A stretch of DNA of 64,000 nt from JACKOB01 sp024234575 (GCA_051208035.1 JBPJFZ010000008.1:193809-257808), one strand, 5' to 3'; numbered from the stretch's first letter, positions 36,851 to 46,405 are shown. Program-made: numbers and translations. Notes: a model not told the origin generated them from the letters alone.

Positions 36851-38210
36851 TTCTCGGTTTCTGATAGTAGACGATGATCCCGTCAGTCTACAGAAACTCA
36901 AGATCATCCTTTCGGAGTTGGGGGAGTGTGAGACTGCCAGCAGTGGCAATGAAGCGGTTGGCTACTTTGTCAGAAACTTCAATGCTAATACACCATTTGA
37001 TTTGGTGGCACTGGACATTGGCCTGCCCGACGTTAAGGGCACGGATGTTCTCGTGCGTCTCAGGCAGTTTGAACAGTCGTTTGCCGCTAAGGGTAAGCGT
37101 GCCAAAATCATTATGATTACCTCTCATAGCGACCGGGAAAGTGTGCAAAAAGCATTAAAAAACGGATGTAACGGTTACTTGGTTAAGCCGTTTAATGAAG
37201 ATCGGATTTACCACAAGCTTGCCGAGCTAGGTTGGGTTGCTGGTCTTGAGGTGATGGATGACGAGGGTGATCACACAGACTGCTCCAGCAATCCCGCACC
37301 CAAACCGGAGACCTCTTTGCCGGCAGCGCAACCCGTCAAATCCACTGAAACGTCACTTAAAAACACGATTATTGGTAAGATCAAAGAAATCAAAGGCGGT
37401 CAGTTTACTTTACCTGGCCAGCCAGACCTGTATTTAAAGCTAAAAACCCTGGTCGATGAGGGGGCAGACCTTGCCACGGTTTCTGATTTGTTAAAAAATC
37501 ATAGTGCACTTACCGGCTCGCTTATTCGTATTTCTAACACTTCCCGCTATCGGGGCGTTGTCCCAAACAAGAGTCTTAGTGAAGCAATAGGCCGCCTGGG
37601 GTTGCGAGAAACCATGGAGCAGGTGTGTGCCATCAGTACCAAAGAAATGTGCACAAATATGCCGGCAAAATATCAAACTTATTCAACGACTGTATGGCGT
37701 AACTCACTGGCCTGTGCCTTCACCTGTGAAAACATCGCATCGGTTTTGCACCCCAAAATAAATGTAGACCCGTTTACCCTTGGGCTAATGCACGATGTTG
37801 GAAAAATGGCAATGTTGCGCATATTCGAACATATCGAAACAAAAAAAATCTATACCGGAGAAGTCAGCTGGCCTGCTATGACGCCTATCATTAACCAATA
37901 CGAAGGCTTGCTTGGATCAATGTTGTTGCAACAGTGGTCGTTGCCAGAAGAGTACCAGAAAGTTGCGCGTTATCATGGAGGAGCCTTACCGGATAACCGT
38001 CGGTCAGAAGAGTTGATAATGGCTAATTTAGCCATCGATGTTGTTAGCGAATTAGACAGGCTTGTCGATACGGATAATGCGACCGAAGCAATCCTTGCCC
38101 TGGTCAGTAAGCATGCTGAGAATTATCCATCCCTTTCAGGCGATACACTTATAGAAATTGTCAGCAACGTCAGTTCAGCGCTTGCTGAGAGTGTGAAAGC
38201 AATTGGCTAA
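36843..38210 (+). CDS. REC-HDOD response regulator
   Basis: A 455-residue protein. The receiver domain (1-125) has the acidic pair VDDD, the phosphoacceptor in LVALDIGLPDVKG, MITSHSD and the Lys in YLVKPF. After a Pro/Ser linker comes an HDOD domain (about 175-385): GGQFTLPGQPDLYLKLKTLVDEGADL..., NHSALTGSLIRISNTSRYRG, IGRLGL and a partly conserved HD region LMHDVGKMAML. HDOD proteins act in signalling downstream of c-di-GMP or as protein scaffolds. Start GTG at 36843 with AAGGAG upstream, inside the kinase gene's end, so the pair is coupled. It is probably the output of the hybrid kinase. Confidence 0.9.
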   Translation: MSNSRFLIVDDDPVSLQKLKIILSELGECETASSGNEAVGYFVRNFNANTPFDLVALDIGLPDVKGTDVLVRLRQFEQSFAAKGKRAKIIMITSHSDRESVQKALKNGCNGYLVKPFNEDRIYHKLAELGWVAGLEVMDDEGDHTDCSSNPAPKPETSLPAAQPVKSTETSLKNTIIGKIKEIKGGQFTLPGQPDLYLKLKTLVDEGADLATVSDLLKNHSALTGSLIRISNTSRYRGVVPNKSLSEAIGRLGLRETMEQVCAISTKEMCTNMPAKYQTYSTTVWRNSLACAFTCENIASVLHPKINVDPFTLGLMHDVGKMAMLRIFEHIETKKIYTGEVSWPAMTPIINQYEGLLGSMLLQQWSLPEEYQKVARYHGGALPDNRRSEELIMANLAIDVVSELDRLVDTDNATEAILALVSKHAENYPSLSGDTLIEIVSNVSSALAESVKAIG

Positions 38211-38262
38211 TAACGAATGTTTAGACTCGCAACAGACTTGATCATCCTCAGGCCACATACGT

Positions 38263-38553
38263 TCAGTTACGGTAGATCGTTTGTATCAGGTGAAAGCCAA
38301 ATCGTGTTTTTACGGGGCCATGTACCTTCAGAACTTCTTCTTTAAATACCACATCGTCAAAGGCTTTAACCATATCACCCCGGCTGAACTCACCGAGATC
38401 GCCGCCTTTTTTACCTGATGGGCAGGTAGAGTGTTTTTTCGCTAATTTGGCAAAATCTTCACCTTTACTTAATAGAAGCTTTATTTTCTCAGCCTCTTCT
38501 TTGGTCTTAACTAAAATATGGCGAGCAGCGGCGGTTTTTGCTGGTTTGGTCAT
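38263..38553 (-). CDS. ppiC: parvulin-type peptidyl-prolyl isomerase
   Basis: A 96-residue single-domain parvulin: ARHILVKTKEEAEKI..., FAKLAKKHSTCPSGKKGGDLGEFSRGDMV and VKTRFGFHLIQT contain the conserved His, Cys/Asp and Phe/Met pocket residues of PpiC (E. coli PpiC is 93 residues). It is cytoplasmic, with no signal peptide, and speeds proline isomerisation in folding. It is convergent with the REC-HDOD gene and apparently monocistronic. Confidence 0.88.
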   Translation of the reverse strand: MTKPAKTAAARHILVKTKEEAEKIKLLLSKGEDFAKLAKKHSTCPSGKKGGDLGEFSRGDMVKAFDDVVFKEEVLKVHGPVKTRFGFHLIQTIYRN

Positions 38554-38636
38554 GATGATTTCCGACGTAGTTGAAATAATTAAACAGGGTACAAATTAAG
38601 CGAACTTCTCGATTTTTTAGTGCAAGATATCTTTCT

Positions 38637-39419
38637 TTAAGGAGGGCTCGGAACGCCAATTTCGTTGCCAATCGCTTTTATACGGCCGTTTTCCCGCAGG
38701 GTCTTAATCGCGGCGTTTATCTGTGGCATCAAAGAGGTGGCGACAGACCGACGAGAGATCGCGATATATAAAACATCGAGGTCTAATGGTGGTTCGTGTT
38801 TTTTTACCTTGTCTTGCCAGCCATTACTTCGAACAATCGACGCTGCCACGACGACGTTTTCAGGAATCAGGTCAACCCGACCGAAAACCAGCATACGCAT
38901 TAGCAGTTCTGATGAGGACGCCTCAACGATAGTAAGATCGTCTGATTGCACAGCTTTGTCGAAGGCTTTGCCGTATGAGTAACCTCGAACAACACCAATT
39001 TTCTTGCCTTTCAGGTCTGCAAGGTCGTGCCATTGAATGCCCTCGGGGTAGCTATCGATGCGAGAGTAGAATAACGCAGGTACTTCAAGAACAGAATCAC
39101 TGTAGAGCAGAAACTTCTCTCGCTCATCTGTTTTTAAAAGTAACGCGATGCCATCTTTCTCGCCTTTTTCAACTTCATGCAAAGCACGGCTCCAGGGTAC
39201 TTCGGGAAAGCGTGCTTTAGCGCCAGGTATTAGTGCAAATATTTCTTGCATGATGGTAATACCCGCGCCTTGATTGATCTCTGCATGGTTGTTTTCAACA
39301 AAGAAGGGAGGCCAAGGGTCGGTTGCAAAGGTGACTATTATCTCTTCAGCGTGCAAATTTAAGCCGACGAAAAAGGAAAGCAGGATTGTAACGACTGTTA
39401 ATTTTATTCCTGCAATCAT
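38637..39419 (-). CDS. periplasmic solute-binding protein, family 3 (orphan)
   Basis: A 260-residue secreted protein: signal (IKLTVVTILLSFFVGLNLHA), then the SBP_bac_3 fold with ATDPWPPFFVE, GAGITIMQEIF, VPWSRALHEVEKGEKDGI and LKGKKIGVVRGYSYGKAFD. No permease or ATPase gene is adjacent, so it is likely a stand-alone sensor or binding protein of the kind common in marine gammaproteobacteria. The ligand is probably a polar amino acid or related compound. It is divergent from a second SBP gene at 39688. Confidence 0.85.
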   Translation of the reverse strand: MIAGIKLTVVTILLSFFVGLNLHAEEIIVTFATDPWPPFFVENNHAEINQGAGITIMQEIFALIPGAKARFPEVPWSRALHEVEKGEKDGIALLLKTDEREKFLLYSDSVLEVPALFYSRIDSYPEGIQWHDLADLKGKKIGVVRGYSYGKAFDKAVQSDDLTIVEASSSELLMRMLVFGRVDLIPENVVVAASIVRSNGWQDKVKKHEPPLDLDVLYIAISRRSVATSLMPQINAAIKTLRENGRIKAIGNEIGVPSPP

Positions 39420-39687
39420 TATTGAAGAGGCCTTTCGAAGAATTGCACATTAACTAGTGCGTTGAAAATGTACCTGTCAGTTCGACACAATAACAAACCG
39501 CTAATATGGGCACCATTGAATTTTTACAGGCGGTTGAGTGATGTTTCGTTTTGAAAGAAATAATCAAACCATCAATGTAACAATAGATGTGAATGTCAGA
39601 AAAATACAACGAATTTTAGAGTGTTTAGTGCTTTTGCGCGGTAATCTGCTTTAATAAAATGATTGATATTTAATCAAATTAGGGGGC

Positions 39688-40446
39688 ATGATGAAAAGGG
39701 TGTTATTAGTAGCTTGTGTATTTTCCTCCGCAATAACTGCGGCAGACACCATTACAATCCGAGCTGACAATTGGTATCCCATTAATGGTGAACCAGGGGC
39801 AAAAAATCCTGGTTTTATGATTGAGCTTGCTGAAACAATTTTTAAAGCAAATGGTCATAACGTAGACTACAGAACCTTGCCATGGTTGCGCGCTACTCAG
39901 CTAACAAGAGAGGGACAGTTTGATTGCGTCGTTGGCGCCTATAAGGATGATGTTCCGGACTTTGTATTTCCGCAAGAACCATGGGGTTTAGACCAATCTA
40001 TTTTCTATGTTAAAAAAGACAGTGACTGGGTATTTAAAGACATGCCTACTTTGGCATCGACGCAATCGACCTTTGCATTGATAGGAGGCTATGCCTATGG
40101 CGATGAGTTTGATGCCTTTGCCAAAGCTAATCCTGACAGAGTGCAATTTATCAATGCCGATAATGCGTTGGATAATAACATTAAAAAAGTACTAGCAGGT
40201 CGGGCTACTGCTACGCTTGAGTCAAAAATGGTCATGTCTGCAAAGATCAAAGATTTGGGAATAACCGGGCAACTTAAAACGGCGGGTGCGCTTCAGGAGC
40301 CGACTGAAATGTACATAGCCTGCTCGCCGAATAAAGATACCAGCAAAGCCTATACCGATATGATTGATAAAGGTACTCGCGAGCTTCGTGCGTCGGGTAA
40401 GTTGGCAGAGATTTTGGCAAAATACGGTATCGAAGACTGGAAATAG
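39688..40446 (+). CDS. periplasmic solute-binding protein, family 3 (orphan)
   Basis: A 252-residue secreted protein: signal (RVLLVACVFSSAITAA) and SBP_bac_3 domain with RADNWYPINGEPGAKNPGFMIELAETIF, LPWLRATQLTREGQFDCVVGAY and a C-terminal LAEILAKYGIEDWK that is the usual family ending. AGGGGG lies close upstream; a TGATT/AATCA inverted repeat (39660-39676) stands just before the gene and could be an operator. Like its divergent neighbour it has no transporter partner. Confidence 0.85.
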   Translation: MMKRVLLVACVFSSAITAADTITIRADNWYPINGEPGAKNPGFMIELAETIFKANGHNVDYRTLPWLRATQLTREGQFDCVVGAYKDDVPDFVFPQEPWGLDQSIFYVKKDSDWVFKDMPTLASTQSTFALIGGYAYGDEFDAFAKANPDRVQFINADNALDNNIKKVLAGRATATLESKMVMSAKIKDLGITGQLKTAGALQEPTEMYIACSPNKDTSKAYTDMIDKGTRELRASGKLAEILAKYGIEDWK

Positions 40447-40539
40447 TCCAATATAGCAATCTATCCAATATCATGAGTGCTGCTATCATTCCGGTGGCAG
40501 CTAACTTTAGGCAATGGCAGCAACAGGATGAGGCCATCA

Positions 40540-40761
40540 ATGTCCGAAAATCTAAGTGATGAAGCGCTGATGGCTCTCAAAATCGCCTTCAGCTATATGC
40601 CGAAAGCCATTGAAGTGAATAAGTATGAATATGGCGATAACTACCAAAAGGTACTGGATCATATCGAGTTAGTCAGAGAGGTTTTATTACTGAATGATGT
40701 TGACCCCGAAGAGGTATATGGTGAAGTAAATGCTGATAGTGCGCCCAACTCCTGCTACTAG
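40540..40761 (+). CDS. small protein of unknown function
   Basis: A 73-residue acidic protein from the ATG at 40540 (GAGG 7 nt upstream; upstream in-frame starts lack a site). It is predicted helical: LSDEALMALKIAFSYMPKAIEV..., YQKVLDHIELVREVLLLNDVDPEEVY. No signal or membrane segment. It lies 38 nt before the hydratase gene and may be in the same operon. I do not recognise the family. Confidence 0.6.
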   Translation: MSENLSDEALMALKIAFSYMPKAIEVNKYEYGDNYQKVLDHIELVREVLLLNDVDPEEVYGEVNADSAPNSCY

Positions 40762-40799
40762 GTGTTTTTCATTAAGGGATTTGTTAGGTAGAAAATCGT

Positions 40800-41618
40800 T
40801 TGAATAGAAACTTATCAGCAGCGGCGATTGAATTAGCTAATCGTCGTAAAGAAGGTCGTGCAGGGCCGTTATTGCCCGAAGCATTGCGGCCTAACAATTT
40901 CGCTGAAGCATTCGCCTTGCAACAATTTGTTGGAAAGTTATTTGCAGGCGTAAACGCAGATGATGTCGCAGGTTGGAAATGCGCGTTGCCCACTGCCGAT
41001 AAAACAGTTGTTGGGGCGATATATAAATCTACCATTCAATCGCAGCCAGTATTCACTAAAACGACAGATGAGAGTTTGAGTACGGTGTCTGTTTGTATCA
41101 TTCATCCGGATAGTGATGGATTAGCAAGAGTAGAGCCAGAGTTAGCCTTTGAAATTGCCAAAGACTTACCACCAAAAAAAATCCCCTACACCCAAGCAGA
41201 AATTGATGCGGCGGTGGGAAAAACGAGACTGGCTCTAGAATTAATTCAAAGTCGTTATGATGACCCTGCACAGGCCAGCCTTTTGGATGCGCTGGCCGAT
41301 GGTTTGGTCAACCAGGGGCTCTGGTTGGGGCCAGAAGTTAATGACACAGTAGCGGCTGATTTAAGCTGTTTTGATCTGCACCTGACCAGTGATAAAGGGC
41401 TTGCCGAGGTGATTGCTGGTCGCCATCCAAATACCAACCCCCGCGCCGGTCTGTACTGGCTTGTTAACTTTTTGTCCGAGCAGGGTATTGGCTTACGGCA
41501 AGGTCAGCAGATTATAACTGGCTCTTATGCAGGGCTTTTAAAACTTCCTATGGCAGAGCAGATTACTATCCGCTGTGGCGATTTGGGCATTTATGTCATT
41601 GAGTTTGAAGCAAGCTAA
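40800..41618 (+). CDS. 2-keto-4-pentenoate hydratase / FAH-family protein
   Basis: A 272-residue protein with the 2-oxopent-4-enoate hydratase layout (MhpD/HpcG type): a helical N-terminus (ELANRRKEGRAGPLLPEALRPNNFAEAFALQQF), VAGWKCALPTADK, the metal-binding EPELAFEIAKDLP and a C-terminal WLVNFLSEQGIGLRQGQQIITGS. These enzymes hydrate 2-hydroxypenta-2,4-dienoate-like products of aromatic meta-cleavage or act on related keto acids. No other aromatic-degradation genes are near. Start TTG at 40800; no better start is in frame nearby. Confidence 0.85.
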   Translation: MNRNLSAAAIELANRRKEGRAGPLLPEALRPNNFAEAFALQQFVGKLFAGVNADDVAGWKCALPTADKTVVGAIYKSTIQSQPVFTKTTDESLSTVSVCIIHPDSDGLARVEPELAFEIAKDLPPKKIPYTQAEIDAAVGKTRLALELIQSRYDDPAQASLLDALADGLVNQGLWLGPEVNDTVAADLSCFDLHLTSDKGLAEVIAGRHPNTNPRAGLYWLVNFLSEQGIGLRQGQQIITGSYAGLLKLPMAEQITIRCGDLGIYVIEFEAS

Positions 41619-41784
41619 TCATACAGCCCTTCAGTGTCCGTCAATTCCGCCTGCTGTTCTATTGATGAAGACTGCTTAATGATTCAGAAAATCAGAGTCT
41701 GCGTGCTTAATTTGTCTGGTTTTTATAGAATGCCATGCACTTTTTGATAAGTGTCTAATAACGATAAGAGAGGGAGCAAATCAA

Positions 41785-42228
41785 GTGAATATGTTTAAAA
41801 AGTCTTTATTGGTACTGTCGTTGGCGATCGCGTCGACGGCGACTTATGTCAATGCGCAGAGCGATACAACCAACGCATCAGGCAATCCGCATATCGAAAT
41901 GTATGTGAAAAAACTCTGTGGCGATGATACCGCCTGTGCCGATAGCAAGCGTGCCCAGTATGAAGAACGCATGGCGAGTTATAACGAATACGTCAACAGC
42001 CAGTGTGGTGATGATCAGACTTGTCGTCAGGAGTTGCACGCAAAATATATGGAACGCCGCGCCAAGCGTGAAGAGCGAATTGCAGCACATTGTGGGGATG
42101 ACGAAGCCTGCCGTGACAAGCTGCGCGAGCAATACAGCATGCGCATGAAAGAAGGCCGAGAGAAGTGTGGTCAGGATAAAGACTGCTGGAATAAATTTTA
42201 CGAAGAGAACAAACCCGAAGAAAACTAA
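41785..42228 (+). CDS. secreted protein with four C-x5-C repeats
   Basis: A 147-residue exported protein: signal (KKSLLVLSLAIASTATYVNA) and a highly charged mature part containing four Cys pairs, CGDDTAC (45-51), CGDDQTC (74-80), CGDDEAC (103-109) and CGQDKDC (128-134), spaced about 29, 29 and 25 residues, each followed by a helical Arg/Glu-rich stretch. The regular CGDD motif suggests tandem disulfide-closed loops, perhaps metal-binding. I do not recognise the family. Start GTG at 41785 or ATG at 41791, with GGAG upstream. Confidence 0.7.
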   Translation: MNMFKKSLLVLSLAIASTATYVNAQSDTTNASGNPHIEMYVKKLCGDDTACADSKRAQYEERMASYNEYVNSQCGDDQTCRQELHAKYMERRAKREERIAAHCGDDEACRDKLREQYSMRMKEGREKCGQDKDCWNKFYEENKPEEN

Positions 42229-42318
42229 TGCATCGTTTTTTAGGGTAAATTAGCCAGCGCGAATGCCCTGCTAATCAGGAGCGCCGGCAAACGGCTGTAA
42301 TTTATCGGAGAATCAAGG

Positions 42319-43767
42319 ATGACTGATCTGGTGGCGGGACAAACTTTTGTCTTTATAGATCTGGAAACCACTGGGGGTAAGCCTCCCGGCGATCGAATTA
42401 TTGAAATTGGTCTAAAAGTGGTGGTAGACGGGCAGGTAACAGACACCTGGGAAACGTTGGTGAATCCCGAGCGAACCATTCCCCCTTTTATAGAACGGTA
42501 CACCGGCATAACCAATGAAATGGTGCAGGACGCACCATTATTTGCTGATATTGCCGAAACATTTTTAAGCAAGCTCGAAGGCGGTATTTTTGTTGCTCAT
42601 AGTGCGCGCTTCGATTATAGCTTTGTCAAAAGCGAGTTTCGTTGTCAGCGTATAAATTTTAGTGCCAAAGTTCTGTGTACCGTAAAACTGTCCCGGCAAC
42701 TCTATCCTCAGTTTAACAAACACAACATGGATGCGCTGATCGAGCGACATCAATTATCCTGTGGCCCCAGGCATCGAGCCATGGGGGATGTCGATTCGAT
42801 GCTGGCGTTTTACCTGCACGCGGTTGCAGAGAAAGGCGCAGAGCCTGTCGCCCAGGTTGTGGCTAAAATTTTGCAGCGCCCCAGCCTGCCATCGGCACTG
42901 CCTCCTGATCTGGTGCATGAAATTCCTCAATCATCTGGCGTGTACCGATTTTACGGTGAAAACGATGTGCTGCTGTATGTTGGTAAGGCGAAAAACATCT
43001 ATCAGCGGGTGATGGCGCATTTTAGTTCTGACCACAAATCGACCAAAGGGCTGATGCTGTCAGAAAGCTTACGTCGAATAGACTGGACACTCACCGCCGG
43101 TGAGCTGGGTGCGTTGCTGCTTGAGTCGCAGCAAATAAAGCAGTTAAAGCCCTTGCACAACAAACGTTCGCGGGCTGTGCAAAAAATTCTGACTTTAGTG
43201 TTAAAACCCAACGAGCAGGGCTATTTGGCGGTAACTATCGAGTCCGTTGACAATGTTGCGGACCCGGCGGGATTGTATGGGTTGTTCCGCTCTAAGGCCA
43301 TTGCACAGCAAGCGTTGCAAGGCATCATTGTAAAAAACGAACTCTGCGCCCGTTTGCTCGGTTTGGATAAGAAAAGTGATGCCGCCTGTTATAAGCACAA
43401 GATTGATAAGTGTGCCGGTGCCTGCGTTGGCAAGGAAGATGTCACGCGCTACAACTTGCGAATGCAGATTGCCTTTCACAAGCTGAAGTTAAAGCCCTGG
43501 CCATATACTGGTGCCGTTGCCCTGAAAGAAACCAATGATTTCCCCCAGCAGGTTGATTACCAGTTAATTTATCAATGGGTGCACTATGGCACGGCACATG
43601 ATGGCCAACCTGTTGAAGCGTTTGATGAAAGTGACTTTCAGCGGCGTATGCAAACCGGTGAGCTAAGTTTTGATCTTGATGCCTACAAACTGATTGCTAA
43701 CCACTTAAAAGTTGCCAGTCCAGAAAGCGTTATCGAGCTGCCATTTGCGAGCCACCCAGTCTGTTAG
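42319..43767 (+). CDS. DnaQ-type 3'-5' exonuclease fused to GIY-YIG endonuclease
   Basis: A 482-residue fusion. The first 170 residues are a DEDDh exonuclease (FIDLETTGG with Asp14/Glu16, FVAHSARFDYSFVKSEF, RHRAMGDVDSM); residues about 200-285 are a GIY-YIG domain like that of UvrC and Cho (SGVYRFYGENDVLLYVGKAKNIYQRVMAHF), followed by a Cys-containing C-terminal region resembling the UvrC middle part (CYKHKIDKCAGACVGKED). This is an established fusion in gammaproteobacteria, probably acting in DNA repair. The 3' end overlaps the convergent gene by 38 bp. Confidence 0.88.
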   Translation: MTDLVAGQTFVFIDLETTGGKPPGDRIIEIGLKVVVDGQVTDTWETLVNPERTIPPFIERYTGITNEMVQDAPLFADIAETFLSKLEGGIFVAHSARFDYSFVKSEFRCQRINFSAKVLCTVKLSRQLYPQFNKHNMDALIERHQLSCGPRHRAMGDVDSMLAFYLHAVAEKGAEPVAQVVAKILQRPSLPSALPPDLVHEIPQSSGVYRFYGENDVLLYVGKAKNIYQRVMAHFSSDHKSTKGLMLSESLRRIDWTLTAGELGALLLESQQIKQLKPLHNKRSRAVQKILTLVLKPNEQGYLAVTIESVDNVADPAGLYGLFRSKAIAQQALQGIIVKNELCARLLGLDKKSDAACYKHKIDKCAGACVGKEDVTRYNLRMQIAFHKLKLKPWPYTGAVALKETNDFPQQVDYQLIYQWVHYGTAHDGQPVEAFDESDFQRRMQTGELSFDLDAYKLIANHLKVASPESVIELPFASHPVC

Positions 43768-45418
43768 CGTAGGGATGCAGCGCTGCCATTTGGTCGAAGT
43801 CCTTACGGAAAGCCAGTCGTAAGGCATCGAAAATCTGGGGAGGGTGATCACTGACTGAGGATTCAATACCAGACGCTTCGGCAGTATCACCTTCAACCTC
43901 TGTAGTCTCTGAGTCTTTAAACACTTTTTGCAATACAGGGTATGGCAGCTCCATTCGCGTGTGCAGATTTACCAGGTGTTGGCCAGCGTGTTGGCTGAAG
44001 TGGAAGGCAATTTGTGCACCGGCTCCATCGTTACCAAGGGCTATCTGCTCGAATGCATCGGTGATAATGGTTTCGATAGTACCAGGAATAAGCGCATCTA
44101 TTAACCATGTGGGTAAAATATGTAATAGCGCCCCTTTTGCTGTTACTACTGGTGGCTTGTTAAGGTTCATCGTCAGACTGGCAGAGCGGCCAGACCCCTG
44201 GGTTGTTAAATCTGACTGATACATCGATTGCAAACTTATCCCCTCTATCGAAATATTTAATCCATAAAAATCGATCATGACATCGGTGCGGGTTTCGTAA
44301 GTGAGCGCTGGTAGTTTTGTTGGGTAGATAATTTGTGGCAACGCTGTACTTGGGCTCTCCGGCATGGTGGTTGGGGTGATGACGATGCCACCATTGTGCA
44401 AGCGCGTGTGGATCGCAATGGTTTGGGTGTGGGCGTTATAGCTGAACGAGGCAAGTTGCCCCTGATTGTCCGGCAAGGCCAGTGTGGTTGTAAACGTCGC
44501 ATGATCGTAAAGCAGACCCAAAGAATCCCAGGTATTGGGGTAGTGCTTTTTAATCGCAGCCATATCCAGCTTGAGCGAAATGTTAACGTCACTGACGGCC
44601 AGTGATGCAGGTTCATCAGCGTTGATTTCGCTGTAGGATCGATAAATCTCATTGGCATCAATGATACTGTTGAATCGGGAAAACTCTAGCAGTGTGGCTA
44701 ACAGCGCGGGTGTGCTCGCTTCAAATTTCGCCAGTGCCTGCAAGTCGGTCTCTGACAGGTTACTTACCTTTGCTGTTGTTAATAGCTGTGGTTCTGGCTG
44801 GTGAGCATTTAGTTTTTCATGAAAAGCCTCCATGCTGGAGAGCATTTCCTGAAATAGCAGGGTGCCCATATTCACGCTGATCGCGGTGTCAATGACCGCC
44901 GAATTTTTTGTCATCTGCCCTTGTTCTACTTCCAGTTTGATTACCGTATCACCCATGCGCGCAGGCGTCGGCTGAGAGTAGGTGTTTTCCAGGCTAAACT
45001 GATAATCCCCCTGTTCTAACCAGCTGCCCCGCAGAACGACAGCCTTTGCGGTATGTACTGTGGTTTTATCGATGTTGGGGGCAGAGAGAAAAAACGGGTG
45101 TTGATAAGCGAGCAAATCTGCCAGATCTCCTCGCTTTGCCTGCGCCTTAATACTTTCCCAGGCGTCGATATTGGTGGTTTTTTTCCCTGTTGCCCGGCGC
45201 AGCGCATTAATGGTTGCCAATGCTTCACCGAGCTCGGCAAAGGCTCTGGGCGCCGGAGAGGTAACTTCTTCAGAACCATATGGCAGCACAGCTTCCCAGA
45301 ATACCAGTGGTCTGGAATCTGATGTCGATAACTCCGGCCCTTGCTGATTGGTGAGCCCCAGCGGTGCAACCAGTAGCAAAGCAAGCCCGAATAGCGCTGA
45401 TTGTTGGCGGTAGCTCAT
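43730..45418 (-). CDS. exported protein of unknown function
   Basis: A 562-residue protein with a signal sequence (ALFGLALLLVAPLGLT). No known enzymatic motif is visible. The mature part is beta-rich, with alternating hydrophobic strands (VVLRGSWLEQGDYQFSLENTY, INVSLKLDMAAIKKHYPNTWDSLGLLYDHATFTTTLAL-like regions), possibly a periplasmic lipid- or envelope-associated fold reminiscent of the DUF945/YdgA group, though the match is too weak to assert. It overlaps the convergent exonuclease gene by 38 bp. Confidence 0.55.
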   Translation of the reverse strand: MSYRQQSALFGLALLLVAPLGLTNQQGPELSTSDSRPLVFWEAVLPYGSEEVTSPAPRAFAELGEALATINALRRATGKKTTNIDAWESIKAQAKRGDLADLLAYQHPFFLSAPNIDKTTVHTAKAVVLRGSWLEQGDYQFSLENTYSQPTPARMGDTVIKLEVEQGQMTKNSAVIDTAISVNMGTLLFQEMLSSMEAFHEKLNAHQPEPQLLTTAKVSNLSETDLQALAKFEASTPALLATLLEFSRFNSIIDANEIYRSYSEINADEPASLAVSDVNISLKLDMAAIKKHYPNTWDSLGLLYDHATFTTTLALPDNQGQLASFSYNAHTQTIAIHTRLHNGGIVITPTTMPESPSTALPQIIYPTKLPALTYETRTDVMIDFYGLNISIEGISLQSMYQSDLTTQGSGRSASLTMNLNKPPVVTAKGALLHILPTWLIDALIPGTIETIITDAFEQIALGNDGAGAQIAFHFSQHAGQHLVNLHTRMELPYPVLQKVFKDSETTEVEGDTAEASGIESSVSDHPPQIFDALRLAFRKDFDQMAALHPYANRLGGSQMAAR

Positions 45419-45634
45419 TGGGTTCCTTTTTGTTTATAAATTGATCTGATCCTAAGTATACCTTGCTATGGCTTCTGGATTCATCTCTTGGGAAAGGGAA
45501 TCTAATTGATGAAGAACCGTGTCACATATTTACTGATGGGATGCACACTTTCATGTTTTTCCTTTTAACTGCAGATTACTCAAACTGGTGTAAACTTAAA
45601 CAATCTGTGGTGTGCCAAAAGAGTGAGATCTAAG

Positions 45635-46405
45635 ATGCAACAGAGAAAAACGAGAAGAATTTTTGCTACCACCTTTAGCTTCTCTTTTGTCGTAGCATTG
45701 TGTTTCCTTGCCGATTCGGCTTTAGCCGAAATCCCCACCAAACTCACCTGCGCGAGCACGGCCTTTGAGCCCTATGTGATCGAAAAGGATCAGCGCATAT
45801 ATGGCGTTGATGTCGAAGTGGTTCAGGCGGTGGGTAAGCGTATGGGAATTGACATCGAATTTGTGATGATTCCCTGGAAGCGTCTTGAGCAGGAAGTAAA
45901 ATTTGGCAATGCCACCTGCGTGGCAGCCTATTTCAGAACGCCGGAGCGGGAAGAGTACATGGATTTTTCCAATGTTCCTCTGCACATTACTGCCTACACT
46001 TTGTTTACACATCGGGAGAAGTACCCCGCTATGACTTTTGCAGACATTAAAGGCTGGTCGGTTGGTGTTAACCGTGGTTTTAAAACGACAACTGATTTCG
46101 AAGCGGCCGTTTACGAAAAACGAATATTACAGGTTGAGCTTAATTCAACAGACCAAGGCTTTGACATGCTGGACCTGAATCGATTGGATGCCGTGCTGAC
46201 CAATTTGCATGTCGGTCAATATCTTACACGGGTGAAGTTTCCTGGTAAGTTTGTGCCATTGCAGCCTAGTTTAAGTTCGACCCCTGCCTATTTCGTATTT
46301 TCCAAGAAAGCAAACTTAAGTCATCTGATCCCGGTTTTTGATGAGTATTTAATGCAAGTGATGATAGATGGTACCTATAAGCAAATATTTGATAATTATA
46401 ATTAA
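45635..46405 (+). CDS. periplasmic solute-binding protein, family 3 (third orphan)
   Basis: About 256 residues from the ATG at 45635 (a GTG at 45623 is an alternative). A signal (IFATTFSFSFVVALCFLADSALA) precedes the SBP_bac_3 fold: LTCASTAFEPYVIEKDQRIYGVDVEVVQAVGKRM, IPWKRLEQEVKFGNATCVAAYFRTPEREEYMDFSN and a C-terminal YLMQVMIDGTYKQIFDNYN. This is the third such gene within 8 kb and again stands without a permease. The ligand is unknown. Confidence 0.83.
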   Translation: MQQRKTRRIFATTFSFSFVVALCFLADSALAEIPTKLTCASTAFEPYVIEKDQRIYGVDVEVVQAVGKRMGIDIEFVMIPWKRLEQEVKFGNATCVAAYFRTPEREEYMDFSNVPLHITAYTLFTHREKYPAMTFADIKGWSVGVNRGFKTTTDFEAAVYEKRILQVELNSTDQGFDMLDLNRLDAVLTNLHVGQYLTRVKFPGKFVPLQPSLSSTPAYFVFSKKANLSHLIPVFDEYLMQVMIDGTYKQIFDNYN

